Positions 10,997 to 18,830 are shown, counted from the first letter of the stretch. The stretch is DNA of 64,000 nt from Schlegelella aquatica (GCF_026013905.1 NZ_CP110257.1:1674001-1738000), one strand, 5' to 3'. Made by a program: numbers and translations. Notes: generated by a model not told the origin, from the letters alone.

Positions 10997-11278
10997 ATGG
11001 CCTCGACGGTTTCAGGCTTTGTGAAGCAGCACGTGTTCTGCCGTTGTGATCGGGCGGTCAGCGCGATGGCAGGCGTCTCCTTGATCGTGCGCCCGGAAGG
11101 GCTGGACAGCGAACGCGAGATCAACGAGTGGTGGTTGGTCTCCGGTGAACTGGCCGCTCGGCTGCGGTCGGCGGGCTTGCCGGTGGTGCAACTGGAGGAG
11201 TTGAGCTTCTGGGGGCGCTTCGCCACCGGCGATGCTCTGGCCGAGGACCCCGACCTGCTGGGAGCGCTGCCGTCCTAG
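10997..11278 (+). CDS. Small hypothetical protein (93 aa)
   Basis: I do not recognise a family. The protein has an N-terminal half with two close Cys residues (HVFCRCD) and an amphipathic, acidic C-terminal half; it has no signal peptide or membrane segment. The ATG at 10997 is preferred over longer frames because it follows a predicted Crp/Fnr-type promoter. Its place between a clpP paralogue and a ybhB-like gene suggests a role in the stress programme, but this is only guilt by association. Confidence 0.6.
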   Translation: MASTVSGFVKQHVFCRCDRAVSAMAGVSLIVRPEGLDSEREINEWWLVSGELAARLRSAGLPVVQLEELSFWGRFATGDALAEDPDLLGALPS

Positions 11279-11341
11279 GGAGGCGAGGCGCCCGCACGTG
11301 CCGGCGCGGCCGTTTTCCGGTTCTTTGATGGAGGAGTCGTC

Positions 11342-11821
11342 ATGAAGCTGACATCGGCCGCGTTCGTGCACTACGGCGGAATACCGCGCCGATACACCTG
11401 CGACGGGGACGACGTTTCGCCCCCCTTGTCCTGGGCCGAGGTGCCGGCCGGCACGCGCAGTCTCGCACTGATCGCCGACGACCCCGATGCCCCGGACCCG
11501 GCCGCGCCCCAGCGCACCTGGGTGCACTGGGTCGTGGTCGATCTGCCGCCCGAGAGTCACGGGCTGCCCGAGGGAGGGCGCCTGCCGGCGGGCGCCCGCG
11601 AGGGGTTGAACGACTGGAAGCGCACCGGCTACGGCGGCCCCTGCCCTCCCATCGGGCGCCACCGGTACATCTTCAAGCTCTACGCGCTCGACACGACCTT
11701 GCCCGGGCTGAAGCAGCCCACCAAGGCGGAACTGGAACACGCCATGCGCGGGCACGTCCTGGTGCACACCGAGTTGATCGGCATGTACGAGCGGCAACAC
11801 ACCCGTTCGGGCGAGGACTGA
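11342..11821 (+). CDS. YbhB/YbcL-family PEBP-like protein
   Basis: The 159-residue protein carries the phosphatidylethanolamine-binding-protein-like signature: CDGDDVSPPLSW near the N-terminus, DDPDAPDP, the WVHWVVVDLP strand, and GYGGPCPPIGRHRY. Family members are small cytoplasmic or periplasmic proteins of uncertain ligand in bacteria. No signal peptide is visible, so this copy is likely cytoplasmic. A strong GGAGG ribosome-binding site precedes the ATG. Confidence 0.9.
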   Translation: MKLTSAAFVHYGGIPRRYTCDGDDVSPPLSWAEVPAGTRSLALIADDPDAPDPAAPQRTWVHWVVVDLPPESHGLPEGGRLPAGAREGLNDWKRTGYGGPCPPIGRHRYIFKLYALDTTLPGLKQPTKAELEHAMRGHVLVHTELIGMYERQHTRSGED

Positions 11822-11909
11822 GCCCGAGGGACGTGGGGCTCGGCCGGCTGATGGCCCCGGGCCCTGCGCACGTGAATCAGGAGGGCTGACCACGGACACC
11901 ATCGAGCTC

Positions 11910-13013
11910 TTGCTGGCCGGTGACGTGATGACCGGACGCGGCATCGACCAGGTCATGCGCGAGCCCGTGCCCCCGGTGCTGTACGAGAGCTTCGTGCGGG
12001 ATGCGCGCGAGTACGTCCGGCTGGCCGAGCGGGTCAACGGCCCCATCGGCGCCCCCGTGTCCGACGCTTACCCCTGGGGCGACGCGTTGGAGGTGATGGA
12101 CGCCCTGGCACCGCACCTGCGGATCGTCAACCTGGAGACGGCGATCACGAAGTCCCCCTCCGCCTGGCCCGGCAAGGAGGTCCACTACCGCATGAGCCCC
12201 GCTCATACGAGCTGTCTGAAGGCGGCGCGGATCGACGCCTGCTGCCTTGCGAACAATCACATCCTCGATTGGGGCACGCCAGGGTTGGCCGACACGCTCC
12301 AGGCGCTCGACGACGCCGGTCTGCGGCACGCCGGCGCCGGGCGGGATGGACAGGCCGCACGAGCCCCCGCCGCCCTGCCCTTGCCCGGCGCCGGCCGGCG
12401 CTTGCTGATGTTTGCCTGGGCGGCGCCCGACTGCGGCGTGCCGACGGCGTGGGCGGCCACCGACCGCCGAGCCGGCATCGCGTGGCTGCCCGGGCTGGAC
12501 GAAGCGGCGGCCTCGGAGGTGGCCTCGGTCGTGCGCCGCCACCGTGGCCCGGGCGACCTGGTGCTGGTGTCGCTGCACTGGGGCGCCAACTGGGTGCAGG
12601 AAGTGCCCTCGCGTCACCGCCGCTTCGCGCGGCGATTGATCGAACTGGATGTCGCCGACGTGGTGCATGGGCACTCCTCGCACCATCCCTTGCCCTTCGA
12701 GGTCCATGCGGGCAAGCTGATCCTCTATGGCTGCGGCGATCTGATCAACGACTACGAGGGGATCGGCCTGCACGGCGATCTGCGCAGCGACGTGGGCTGC
12801 TGGTATGCGGCGTCTCTGGATGCCCGCAGCGGCAGCCTTCGGGCGCTGGAGATCGTGCCGATGCAGGTGCGGCAGTTCCGCCTGAGGCACCCCAGCCCGG
12901 CTGCCTTCCAGTGGCTGACGGACCTGCTCGTCCCGCGGTGCCGGGCGATGGGCACCCGGCTGGAGGCCGCCACGCAAGGCCGCCCTCGCCTGGTGTGGTC
13001 CGCCGGGGCCTGA
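11910..13013 (+). CDS. CapA/PGA_cap-family metallophosphatase-like protein
   Basis: The protein (about 367 residues) shows the CapA-type calcineurin-like fold: LAGDVMTGRG, an NLE motif, NNHILDWG, SLHWGANW and HGHSSHHP. CapA proteins act in poly-gamma-glutamate capsule synthesis, but solitary copies occur in stress clusters, and the DosR regulon member Rv0574c belongs to this family. No ATG is available at the N-terminus. A CTG at 11886 would give a natural MTTDTIELLLAGD start, but the AGGAGG sits directly against it. TTG at 11910 is used here, and the start remains uncertain. Confidence 0.8.
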   Translation: MLAGDVMTGRGIDQVMREPVPPVLYESFVRDAREYVRLAERVNGPIGAPVSDAYPWGDALEVMDALAPHLRIVNLETAITKSPSAWPGKEVHYRMSPAHTSCLKAARIDACCLANNHILDWGTPGLADTLQALDDAGLRHAGAGRDGQAARAPAALPLPGAGRRLLMFAWAAPDCGVPTAWAATDRRAGIAWLPGLDEAAASEVASVVRRHRGPGDLVLVSLHWGANWVQEVPSRHRRFARRLIELDVADVVHGHSSHHPLPFEVHAGKLILYGCGDLINDYEGIGLHGDLRSDVGCWYAASLDARSGSLRALEIVPMQVRQFRLRHPSPAAFQWLTDLLVPRCRAMGTRLEAATQGRPRLVWSAGA

Positions 13014-13040
13014 GGGCGGCCCGGACGACCGCTTGGACGA

Positions 13041-13056
13041 CCGGCCCGAGGGCCGG
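13041..13056 (+). terminator. GC-rich hairpin after capA-like gene
   Basis: CCGGCCC-GA-GGGCCGG is a perfect 7-bp-arm inverted repeat 28 bp past the stop codon. It lacks a U-tract, so it may be only a pause or 3'-end stabilising hairpin. Confidence 0.35.
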
Positions 13057-13068
13057 GGCGACGACTGC

Positions 13069-13140
13069 CCTGCCGTGACCCCTGCCGTGACCCCTGCCGT
13101 GACCCCTGCCGTGACCCCTGCCGTGACGCCTGTGGTGACG
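13069..13140. repeat. 12-bp tandem repeat, six units
   Basis: The unit CCTGCCGTGACC repeats six times; the last two units carry substitutions. It lies between the convergent capA-like and dehydrogenase genes. The units encode nothing convincing on either strand. Confidence 0.9.
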
Positions 13141-13180
13141 CAACGCCCCGCGCGTCCACCGCCACACCAGGCCAGCGCCT

Positions 13181-14065
13181 CTAGGGCTCAGGTGTCCAGG
13201 GCACGAGGCCGAACGGGGTGTAGAGCCAGGCGCCGCGCGCGGAGGGGGGCAAGGCGCGCAGCAGCCGGGCTGCGTCCACCATCAGCCGGGCGGTGAAGGC
13301 GGTCGCATCCGCCCTCGCCTCGAACACGAGGCTGGCATGGGGGCCCGGGCCCCCGCTGCCCAGACGCTGCAAGACGATGCCCGAGTTCTCCTTCTGCATC
13401 GAGGCCAGGTCGTCCACTTCCAGCACCTGCGTGGGCTCGTCGTTGAACAGCGGGTCGCCTTCGATCGGCGAGCGCACGCGCTCGAACTGGGCGCCCGGCG
13501 CGAGCTGGACGTAGACGTAGCGCTGCGGGTGGCCGGAGGCGTCGCGGATCTCGGTGCTCAGGGCCTCCTGCACGCCGGGCACGGACTCCACCGCCGCGGG
13601 GTGATAGAGCCCGGTGGCGGTGTGGCGGTTCACGCGCGTGGAGCCCTTGGGCACCAGCAACTCGAACACGCGCACCAATTGCTGCAAGAGCCCCGGGTCC
13701 CAGCCTGCACCGAGCGCGGCGACGGCGCGATGCCGCGCGGCGGCTCTGGCCAGCGCTTGGCGGTGATGGTGCAGCGAGTCGGCCTCGAGGCTGGCGCACT
13801 CGACGACCGGCAGGCAGCGTTGCAGCAGGTCGTGGGCCGCGTCGGTCGCGCGGTCGGTGGGCACGCACAGGAGCGCAAGGTCGGCACTGTCCAGCTCGCT
13901 GACATGCCCGGCGCACGTCACGCCTTTGGGCAGGGGGAGCGCCGGCGGAGGCTCCGGAGGTTGGACCACCCCGGCCAGTGCCAGGTCGGGCTGGCCGCGC
14001 AGGGTTTCGGCACAGGCCGCTCCCAGATGCCCCCAGCCCACGATGGCCACGCGAGACGGCTTCAT
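13181..14065 (-). CDS. Meso-diaminopimelate dehydrogenase-like NAD(P)-binding protein
   Basis: This 294-residue protein starts with a Rossmann motif (VAIVGWGHLG). It follows the order of Ddh proteins: an HRQALARAA helix, ALGAGWDPGLLQ, GVQEAL, and a C-terminal domain ending near a YTPFGLVPW strand. Ddh reductively aminates tetrahydrodipicolinate to meso-diaminopimelate. Overall similarity judged by eye is moderate, so substrate specificity is not certain. The start ATG at 14065 is only 7 nt past a predicted -10 box, implying a leaderless mRNA. Confidence 0.7.
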   Translation of the reverse strand: MKPSRVAIVGWGHLGAACAETLRGQPDLALAGVVQPPEPPPALPLPKGVTCAGHVSELDSADLALLCVPTDRATDAAHDLLQRCLPVVECASLEADSLHHHRQALARAAARHRAVAALGAGWDPGLLQQLVRVFELLVPKGSTRVNRHTATGLYHPAAVESVPGVQEALSTEIRDASGHPQRYVYVQLAPGAQFERVRSPIEGDPLFNDEPTQVLEVDDLASMQKENSGIVLQRLGSGGPGPHASLVFEARADATAFTARLMVDAARLLRALPPSARGAWLYTPFGLVPWTPEP

Positions 14066-14072
14066 CGCGTCC

Positions 14073-14113
14073 ACTCTGCCGCCCCTCGCCCCGCCCGGTT
14101 TGATGCCGCGCAA
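14073..14113 (-). promoter_or_regulatory. Crp/Fnr-type leaderless promoter of ddh-like gene
   Basis: On the minus strand TTGCGCGGCATCAA (14100-14113) lies exactly 31 bp, centre to centre, from CAGAGT (14073-14078). Seven nucleotides separate the hexamer from the ATG at 14065, so transcription should begin at or within a base of the start codon. Confidence 0.7.
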
Positions 14114-14174
14114 CTTCGCGGGCCTGGACCGGCATGCCCGCCCGGGGCCCGATGCTCGCCCCTGCCCTGCCCGG

Positions 14175-14216
14175 TTGCGTTGGCGCAAGCGGCGCCCGTC
14201 TGCCGGCGCGCATAAA
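14175..14216 (+). promoter_or_regulatory. Crp/Fnr-type promoter of archease-rtcB
   Basis: TTGCGTTGGCGCAA (14175-14188) is followed by CATAAA (14211-14216) centred 32 bp away. The predicted start is near 14222, leaving a leader of about 15 nt to the archease ATG. Confidence 0.7.
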
Positions 14217-14236
14217 AGGAGCGCAAGGGTGCGTCC

Positions 14237-14656
14237 ATGGAAGACCGCTGGGAACACTTCGATCACGGGGCGGACATCGGCGTGCGGGGCTACGGAAGCA
14301 CCAAGGCCCGCGCGTTCGAGCAGGCAGCGCTCGCGCTGACTGCGGTGGTGACGCCGCCCGAGCGCGTGCGGCAACAGCAGGCCGTGCCCATCGTGTGCCA
14401 GGCGCCGGACGACGAGCTGTTGCTTGCGGACTGGCTCAACGCGGTGGTCTACCAGATGGGCGTGCGGCACATGCTCTTCGGCGGCTTCCGGGTCGAGCTG
14501 CGCGAGGACGGCCTTCATGCCGTGGCGCTGGGCGAGCCGGTTTCGGTGCAGCGCCACGAACCGGCCGTGGAGGTCAAGGGTGCCACGTACACCGAGCTCA
14601 AGGTGCAACCGCTGCCCGAGGCCGGATGGGTGGCACAGACGGTGGTGGACGTTTGA
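14237..14656 (+). CDS. Archease
   Basis: The 139-residue protein has the archease pattern: [16 protein letters not shown] at the N-terminus (metal-binding His and Asp), [11 protein letters not shown] in the middle and the [13 protein letters not shown] strand near the C-terminus. Archease activates the RNA ligase RtcB by promoting guanylylation and multiple turnover. It sits 2 bp upstream of rtcB in the same orientation. The gene is intact although its partner is broken. Confidence 0.93.
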   Translation: MEDRWEHFDHGADIGVRGYGSTKARAFEQAALALTAVVTPPERVRQQQAVPIVCQAPDDELLLADWLNAVVYQMGVRHMLFGGFRVELREDGLHAVALGEPVSVQRHEPAVEVKGATYTELKVQPLPEAGWVAQTVVDV

Positions 14657-14658
14657 CC

Positions 14659-15431
14659 ATGGACATGCATTCCCTCATCCAGCGCAGCGAGTGCGTCTGG
14701 GAAATCGAACCTCAAGGACGCATGCAGGTGCCCGTGGTGTTCTACGCCACCGAAGACCTGATGCACGGGATGGACGACAAGGTGCGGCAGCAGGCGACCA
14801 ACGTCGCAAGCCTGCCGGGCATCGTGCAGGCCAGTTACGTGATGCCCGACGCGCACTGGGGCTACGGCTTTCCGATCGGCGGCGTCGCGGCCTTCGACGA
14901 GCAACGCGGGGGCGTGGTCTCGGCCGGAGGCGTGGGGTTCGACGTCTGGATCTGCTGTACGACGTCTCCCACAACACGTGCAAGCTCGAAGTGCATGGCG
15001 TGGACGGGCGGCTGCGGCCGTTGTACGTCCATCGCAAGGGCGCCACGCGCGCCTTCGGGCCGGGGCATCCCGACTTGCCGGACGCGCTGCGTTCGGCGGG
15101 CCAGCCCGTGCTGATCGGCGGCTCGATGGGCACCGGCTCGTATGTGCTGGCGGGCACGGGCGAATCGGAGGGGCTCGCGCTCTCGTCGGCCTGCCACGGT
15201 GCCGGGCGCTCGATGAGCCGGCATGAAGCGCTGAAGCACTGGTACGGCCGCCAGGTCGTCGACGAACTGGCCACGCGGGGCATCCTGGTGCGCAGCCCTT
15301 CTTCGCGCGGCGTGGCCGAGGAGGCCCCGGGCGCCTACAAGGACGTGACCGCCGTCGTCGATGCGGCGGACCGGGCCGGGCTCGCGCGCAAGGTGGCGCG
15401 GCTCGCGCCGTTGATCTGCGTCAAGGGCTAG
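14659..15431 (+). pseudogene. rtcB: rtcB, internally deleted and frameshifted
   Basis: The first 96 codons (14659-14946) match the RtcB N-terminus, ending at GGVGFDV just before the metal-binding Cys. The sequence then jumps, in a different frame, to [19 protein letters not shown] and continues to the normal C-terminus ([25 protein letters not shown] with the guanylylated His). Together the parts code for about 258 residues against about 475 in the family, so roughly 215 central residues with most manganese ligands are missing. A direct repeat GACGTCT flanks the junction at 14941-14947 and 14961-14967. No functional ligase can be made from this copy. Confidence 0.85.
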
Positions 15432-15623
15432 GACGAAGCCCGCTCCCCCGCGCCCGGTGGCGATTCGACGCCGGAGCCTGCTTTTCCCCCCTTGCGCGGG
15501 TCGGTTATTGGCTGTGGCCGCGGCCGGGGCGCTTCCAATGGCGTCTGAGATCGGCCAGGGCCTGCACGAGATGTACGGAGGTTGCGTCCAGTCGCCGGTC
15601 CACAGCAGTCAGGGGGCGACACG

Positions 15624-16226
15624 ATGGACGACATGCGGGCCATGCGCCTGCTGCACGAGCTCGGGATGCACTCGGGGGACGCCGGGTCGCACGTCGGGCT
15701 GCGCAGCAGCGAGCCGGGCGTGGCGCACGAGGAGCAAGACAAGATCGTCGAGCCGTTGGTCCACAGCGGGGGACTGGGTGCAGGCAGTGAGTTCGTCTCG
15801 AGCATCGACGGCGCCCCGGTGCTCGTCGCACCTGCGCGGCGGCCCGCCAGACCGCTGCGGACACTGCTGGTCGAGGACCATCCGGAGCTCGGTGCAGCCA
15901 CGCTCGACCTGTTGCGTGGCGAAGGTCTGGAGGTGATCTACGTGGCCTCCGGGCGCGAAGCGCTCGACGCCGCGGCGGGCGTGAAACCTCGTATCCTGCT
16001 GTGCGACATGGGATTGCCCGACATGGAGGGCCTGGCCGTGGTCGACACGCTGCGGCCCCAGCTCGCCTCGTGGGGCACGTACGTGGCGATGGTGACGGCG
16101 CGCACGGAAGGCGAACTGCGGCCCTACAACAAGAGGGCCCGCGAGCTGGGCGTCGACGAGTTCATCACCAAACCGATCACCCCCGACTGGGTGCGCAACC
16201 TCATTGCCCGCCTGCCGGCGGGGTGA
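15624..16226 (+). CDS. Receiver-domain protein, probable remnant of hybrid histidine kinase
   Basis: The C-terminal 120 residues are a receiver domain (LLVEDH, phosphoacceptor in LLCDMGLPD, Lys in FITKPI). The first 80 residues look like debris rather than a domain. Just before the receiver, HSGGLGAGSEF resembles the last strand of a HATPase_c domain. The likeliest reading is the 3' end of a hybrid kinase whose catalytic part has been deleted. It may still be expressed as a stand-alone receiver from the ATG at 15624. Confidence 0.65.
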   Translation: MDDMRAMRLLHELGMHSGDAGSHVGLRSSEPGVAHEEQDKIVEPLVHSGGLGAGSEFVSSIDGAPVLVAPARRPARPLRTLLVEDHPELGAATLDLLRGEGLEVIYVASGREALDAAAGVKPRILLCDMGLPDMEGLAVVDTLRPQLASWGTYVAMVTARTEGELRPYNKRARELGVDEFITKPITPDWVRNLIARLPAG

Positions 16227-16297
16227 CGGGCCAACACGGTCGCCGGCTGCGCGACGCCCGCGGGCGCGCTCGATGCGACGACGGCGCGCAGCTCGGC

Positions 16298-16765
16298 TCA
16301 GCGGCCCTGCCGTTGCTCGTGATGCTGGGCGGCGCCGATGGCGTCGGCCACGGCCTGCATCTCCTCGGCCAGCACCTCCAGCACGTCGTCGATCGAGATC
16401 ACTCCGATCAGCCGGTCGTGCGGCCCGACCACGGGCACCCGCCGCACCGCCTTGCGCCGCATGGTGGCCAGCACGTCCAGCAGGGAGTCGTCCTCGCGCA
16501 CGCTGGCGACCTCGCGGGCTCATCACGTCGGCCGCGCACAGGCCGTTCGGGTTCTTCTGCCCGGCCACCACTTGCGTCACGATGTCGCGGTCGGTCAGCA
16601 CGCCCACCACTTGCCGGTCCTCGGGCGACGGCTCCTCCACGATCACCAGGCAGCCGACGTGCTGGTCGCGCATGACGCGCGCGGCTTCTTCGAGAGACAG
16701 GCCCGGGGGTGCGATGGACACGATGCGGGTGCAGATGTCGCCCGCGGTGGTCTTGCGACTGACAT
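16298..16765 (-). pseudogene. CBS-domain protein gene with two single-base indels
   Basis: Two CBS motifs are recognisable: VSIAPPGLSLEEAARVM...VVGVLTDRDIV, and VREDDSLLDVLATMRRKAV...IGVISIDDVL. They lie in different frames. One base appears to be missing near 16756 (restoring it gives MSVRKTTAGDICTR), and one extra G lies in the run at 16516-16518 (removing it gives DVMSREVASVRED). It lies 10 bp downstream of the HPF-like gene, as a second operon member. Sequencing error at the short runs cannot be excluded. Confidence 0.75.
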
Positions 16766-16775
16766 GATGCCTCCG

Positions 16776-17321
16776 TCACTCGAAATGGTGTTTGCCGAGA
16801 CTCACCCGCTTGGCCTGACGGCCCTCGGCCGCCGTTTCGGGAATGAAGCGCACCTCGGCGCCCACCTGCAGGTGCTCGAACGGCAGGCCCGAGACGTTGT
16901 CGGGACCGAACCAGTATTCGTCGCCTTCCTCGGAGCGGATGAAGCCGAAGCGGCCTTCGCTGTCGAATCGAACCACCTCGCCCATGAGCTCGGGGGCGTG
17001 GGCTTTGGTTTGGCCCTGGATGCGCCGCACGCTGTCTTGCACCTGCCGCCGCATGTCGTCGAAGGCGTCGCGCAGCGCGACGTACACGTCCTCGTCCTGC
17101 ACCCGATCGACGGTCAGCTCGCCGCCGGGCAGGGTGACGTCGATGCGCACCGCGAACTGGCGCCCCTGGTGCTTGTGCTTGTCCGCCAGCTCGATGGTGA
17201 CGCGGCACGACATCAGGTCCGGGCGGAACTGGTCGAGCTTGGACGCCTTCTCTCGGGCCACGGTCTCGACGGCAGGCGAAGGTTCGAGGCCGATGAATCG
17301 AATCTGCAAGGGAAGTTTCAT
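16776..17321 (-). CDS. HPF/RaiA-type ribosome hibernation protein fused to cold-shock domain
   Basis: The 181-residue protein combines two domains. The N-terminus (about 1-105) is an HPF/YfiA-type ribosome-binding domain, IRFIGLEPSPAVETVAREKA, with conserved basic residues. The C-terminus (about 110-180) resembles a cold-shock domain, with GEVVRFDSEGRFGFIRSEEG. HPF proteins sit in the decoding centre of idle ribosomes. The ATG at 17321 is preferred because GGAG precedes it at good spacing; an upstream ATG exists at 17357. It heads an operon with the broken CBS gene. Confidence 0.82.
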   Translation of the reverse strand: MKLPLQIRFIGLEPSPAVETVAREKASKLDQFRPDLMSCRVTIELADKHKHQGRQFAVRIDVTLPGGELTVDRVQDEDVYVALRDAFDDMRRQVQDSVRRIQGQTKAHAPELMGEVVRFDSEGRFGFIRSEEGDEYWFGPDNVSGLPFEHLQVGAEVRFIPETAAEGRQAKRVSLGKHHFE

Positions 17322-17377
17322 CACGAACTCCAGTCGAAGGCTCGAAGGGGAATCCATCCGGTGAGCGCAGACGAATC

Positions 17378-17419
17378 ACGATGCGGCGGAGGACGGCCGC
17401 GGGTATTGCGTTGGCGCAA
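17378..17419 (-). promoter_or_regulatory. Crp/Fnr-type promoter of the HPF-CSD gene
   Basis: TTGCGCCAACGCAA on the minus strand (17406-17419) is a clean dyad. A weak CATCGT hexamer (17378-17383) is centred 32 bp away. The predicted leader is about 50 nt. Confidence 0.55.
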
Positions 17420-17491
17420 TCGCAGGGCCGCGAGCAGGCCGCTTCGGCCGAGACAACACCGAGAAGACGCCGACGTCCACATTCGATGCAT

Positions 17492-17532
17492 TTGATGGAA
17501 CGCAATCGGCTGCGCCTGCGAGCACCTAAGCT
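17492..17532 (+). promoter_or_regulatory. Orphan Crp/Fnr-type promoter
   Basis: TTGATGGAACGCAA (17492-17505) is one of the best matches in the window. TAAGCT (17527-17532) is centred exactly 31 bp downstream, predicting a start near 17539. It points into a stretch with no recognised gene, so its transcript is unknown. Confidence 0.7.
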
Positions 17533-17546
17533 CGAATCAAGCCACC

Positions 17547-17852
17547 GTGCTGGAGCGTTCGTCACCGCCGCGTTTGGGCCGCAGGCCCGGGGTCGATCCG
17601 TCGGCCGGTGTCGTCGCGGTGCGCAAGCACCGCGATTGCTGCCTGGAGGTGCTGGTGATCCTGTGCAAAGCAGGGCTTTCGGCGCGGTGGCCCCCGATGG
17701 CTTGGCAGCAGCTTCTCGGCTGTTGCGCCTTCCCGCCTCCTCCCCTCCCCCTCTGTCCTCCCTCCGTCTGGCTGCGCAGGTTCACTGCAACCAAGAAGCG
17801 CGACTCTGCCTCAGCGCGTGCGCGAACATCGGCACGCACGAGGCCACGGTGA
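17547..17852 (+). CDS. Uncertain ORF downstream of an orphan promoter
   Basis: A GTG codon 8 nt after the predicted start point opens a 101-codon frame. The product is Cys- and Pro-rich (HRDCCLEVLVILCKAGL, then a PPPPLPLCPP stretch) and matches no family I know. Its last 70 bases run antisense to the end of the PRPP synthetase gene. The transcript may instead be a non-coding RNA. The main support is the promoter position. Confidence 0.3.
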   Translation: MLERSSPPRLGRRPGVDPSAGVVAVRKHRDCCLEVLVILCKAGLSARWPPMAWQQLLGCCAFPPPPLPLCPPSVWLRRFTATKKRDSASARARTSARTRPR

Positions 17853-18738
17853 GGCGCGCCCGCAGGGGGCTGGCCGCCGGCACCCGGAACGCGGGCACGC
17901 TGTCGCACACGACCACCCGGTCGAGGGCGGTGTCGGCCAGGGTGCGCTCGGCACCTTCGACGAAGAGGCCGTGCGCCGCGCAGGCGACGACACGGCGAGC
18001 GCCGGCCGCGCGCAGGGCGCGGGCCGCGCGCACGAGAGTGCCGCCGGTGGCGATCAGGTCGTCGAGCAGCAGGACGTCCGCCCCCTCCACGTCGCCCGCC
18101 ACGAGCTCGGTGCCGCTCACCACACCGGCGCTGCGGCGCTTGTCCACCATCGCGAACCCGACCGGGCCGCCGCGCCGCCCCTCGAGGTGCTCCCGCCACA
18201 GCTGTGCGCGCTTCACGCCGCCCGGGTCGGGTGAGGCCACGGCCAGCGGCCCATCGCCCAGCTCATCGGCCACGGCATCGAAGGCCGGGTGCGCCTGGAG
18301 GTGCTGCACCGGGCAACGGAAAGCGTTGTCCAGTGCCGCGGGGTTGTGCGCTTCGAGCACGACGAGCTGCGTCATGCCGGCGGCCTCCAGCCATTGCGCG
18401 ACGTAGCGAGAGGTGACCGGATCGAACGGTTTGGTGCGGCGGTCCTTGCGGGCATAGGCGAGGTAGGGCACTACGGCCGTGACCCGGGCGGCGCCGTGGT
18501 CGCGCAGCGTGGCGACGAACATCAGGAGGGCGCACAGCTTGTCATGGGGGCTTGCCCGGTCGTCGCCGTGCAGGCTCTGCACGACGTACACGTCCGCCCC
18601 GCGCGGATCGGCCAGGGGCCGCAGCTTGTACTCGCCGTCCTCGAAGGCGCGCGCCTCGTGTGCCGCGAGCGGGACGCCGAGCTCGGCCGCCAACGCGCGG
18701 TCGAACGACGCCTGGGTGTCGAGTCCGAAGAGGAGCAT
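17782..18738 (-). CDS. Ribose-phosphate pyrophosphokinase paralogue
   Basis: The 318-residue protein has the PRPP synthetase layout: FEDGEYKLRPL near the N-terminus, SPDPGGVKRA, and the PRPP-binding loop LLLDDLIATGGTLVRAA. It would make PRPP from ribose 5-phosphate and ATP. It lacks several residues usual in housekeeping Prs, so it is probably a second, stress-linked copy. It is divergently transcribed from a usp gene with one shared Crp/Fnr-type dyad. GGAGG precedes the ATG. Confidence 0.85.
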   Translation of the reverse strand: MLLFGLDTQASFDRALAAELGVPLAAHEARAFEDGEYKLRPLADPRGADVYVVQSLHGDDRASPHDKLCALLMFVATLRDHGAARVTAVVPYLAYARKDRRTKPFDPVTSRYVAQWLEAAGMTQLVVLEAHNPAALDNAFRCPVQHLQAHPAFDAVADELGDGPLAVASPDPGGVKRAQLWREHLEGRRGGPVGFAMVDKRRSAGVVSGTELVAGDVEGADVLLLDDLIATGGTLVRAARALRAAGARRVVACAAHGLFVEGAERTLADTALDRVVVCDSVPAFRVPAASPLRARLTVASCVPMFAHALRQSRASWLQ

Positions 18739-18762
18739 GGGGACCTCCGGGCAGAGCCTGCA

Positions 18763-18830
18763 AGCTTCGCAGGCCGGACGGGGCGGCGCATGATCTTGCG
18801 CAAGTCGCGGCTCGCCGGCGCGCCTAGATT
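18763..18830. promoter_or_regulatory. Shared divergent Crp/Fnr-type promoter, prs and usp
   Basis: One dyad, ATGATCTTGCGCAA (18790-18803), lies exactly 31 bp from TAGATT (18825-18830, plus strand). It also lies exactly 31 bp from GAAGCT (18763-18768, minus strand). The plus-strand -10 box is only 6 nt from the usp ATG, so that mRNA should be leaderless. The prs mRNA would have a leader of about 18 nt with a ribosome-binding site. Confidence 0.7.

Noticed and set aside
13033..13167. Repetitive RQGS or TPAV protein
   Set aside because: These frames are direct translations of the 12-bp minisatellite and have no start site or family support.
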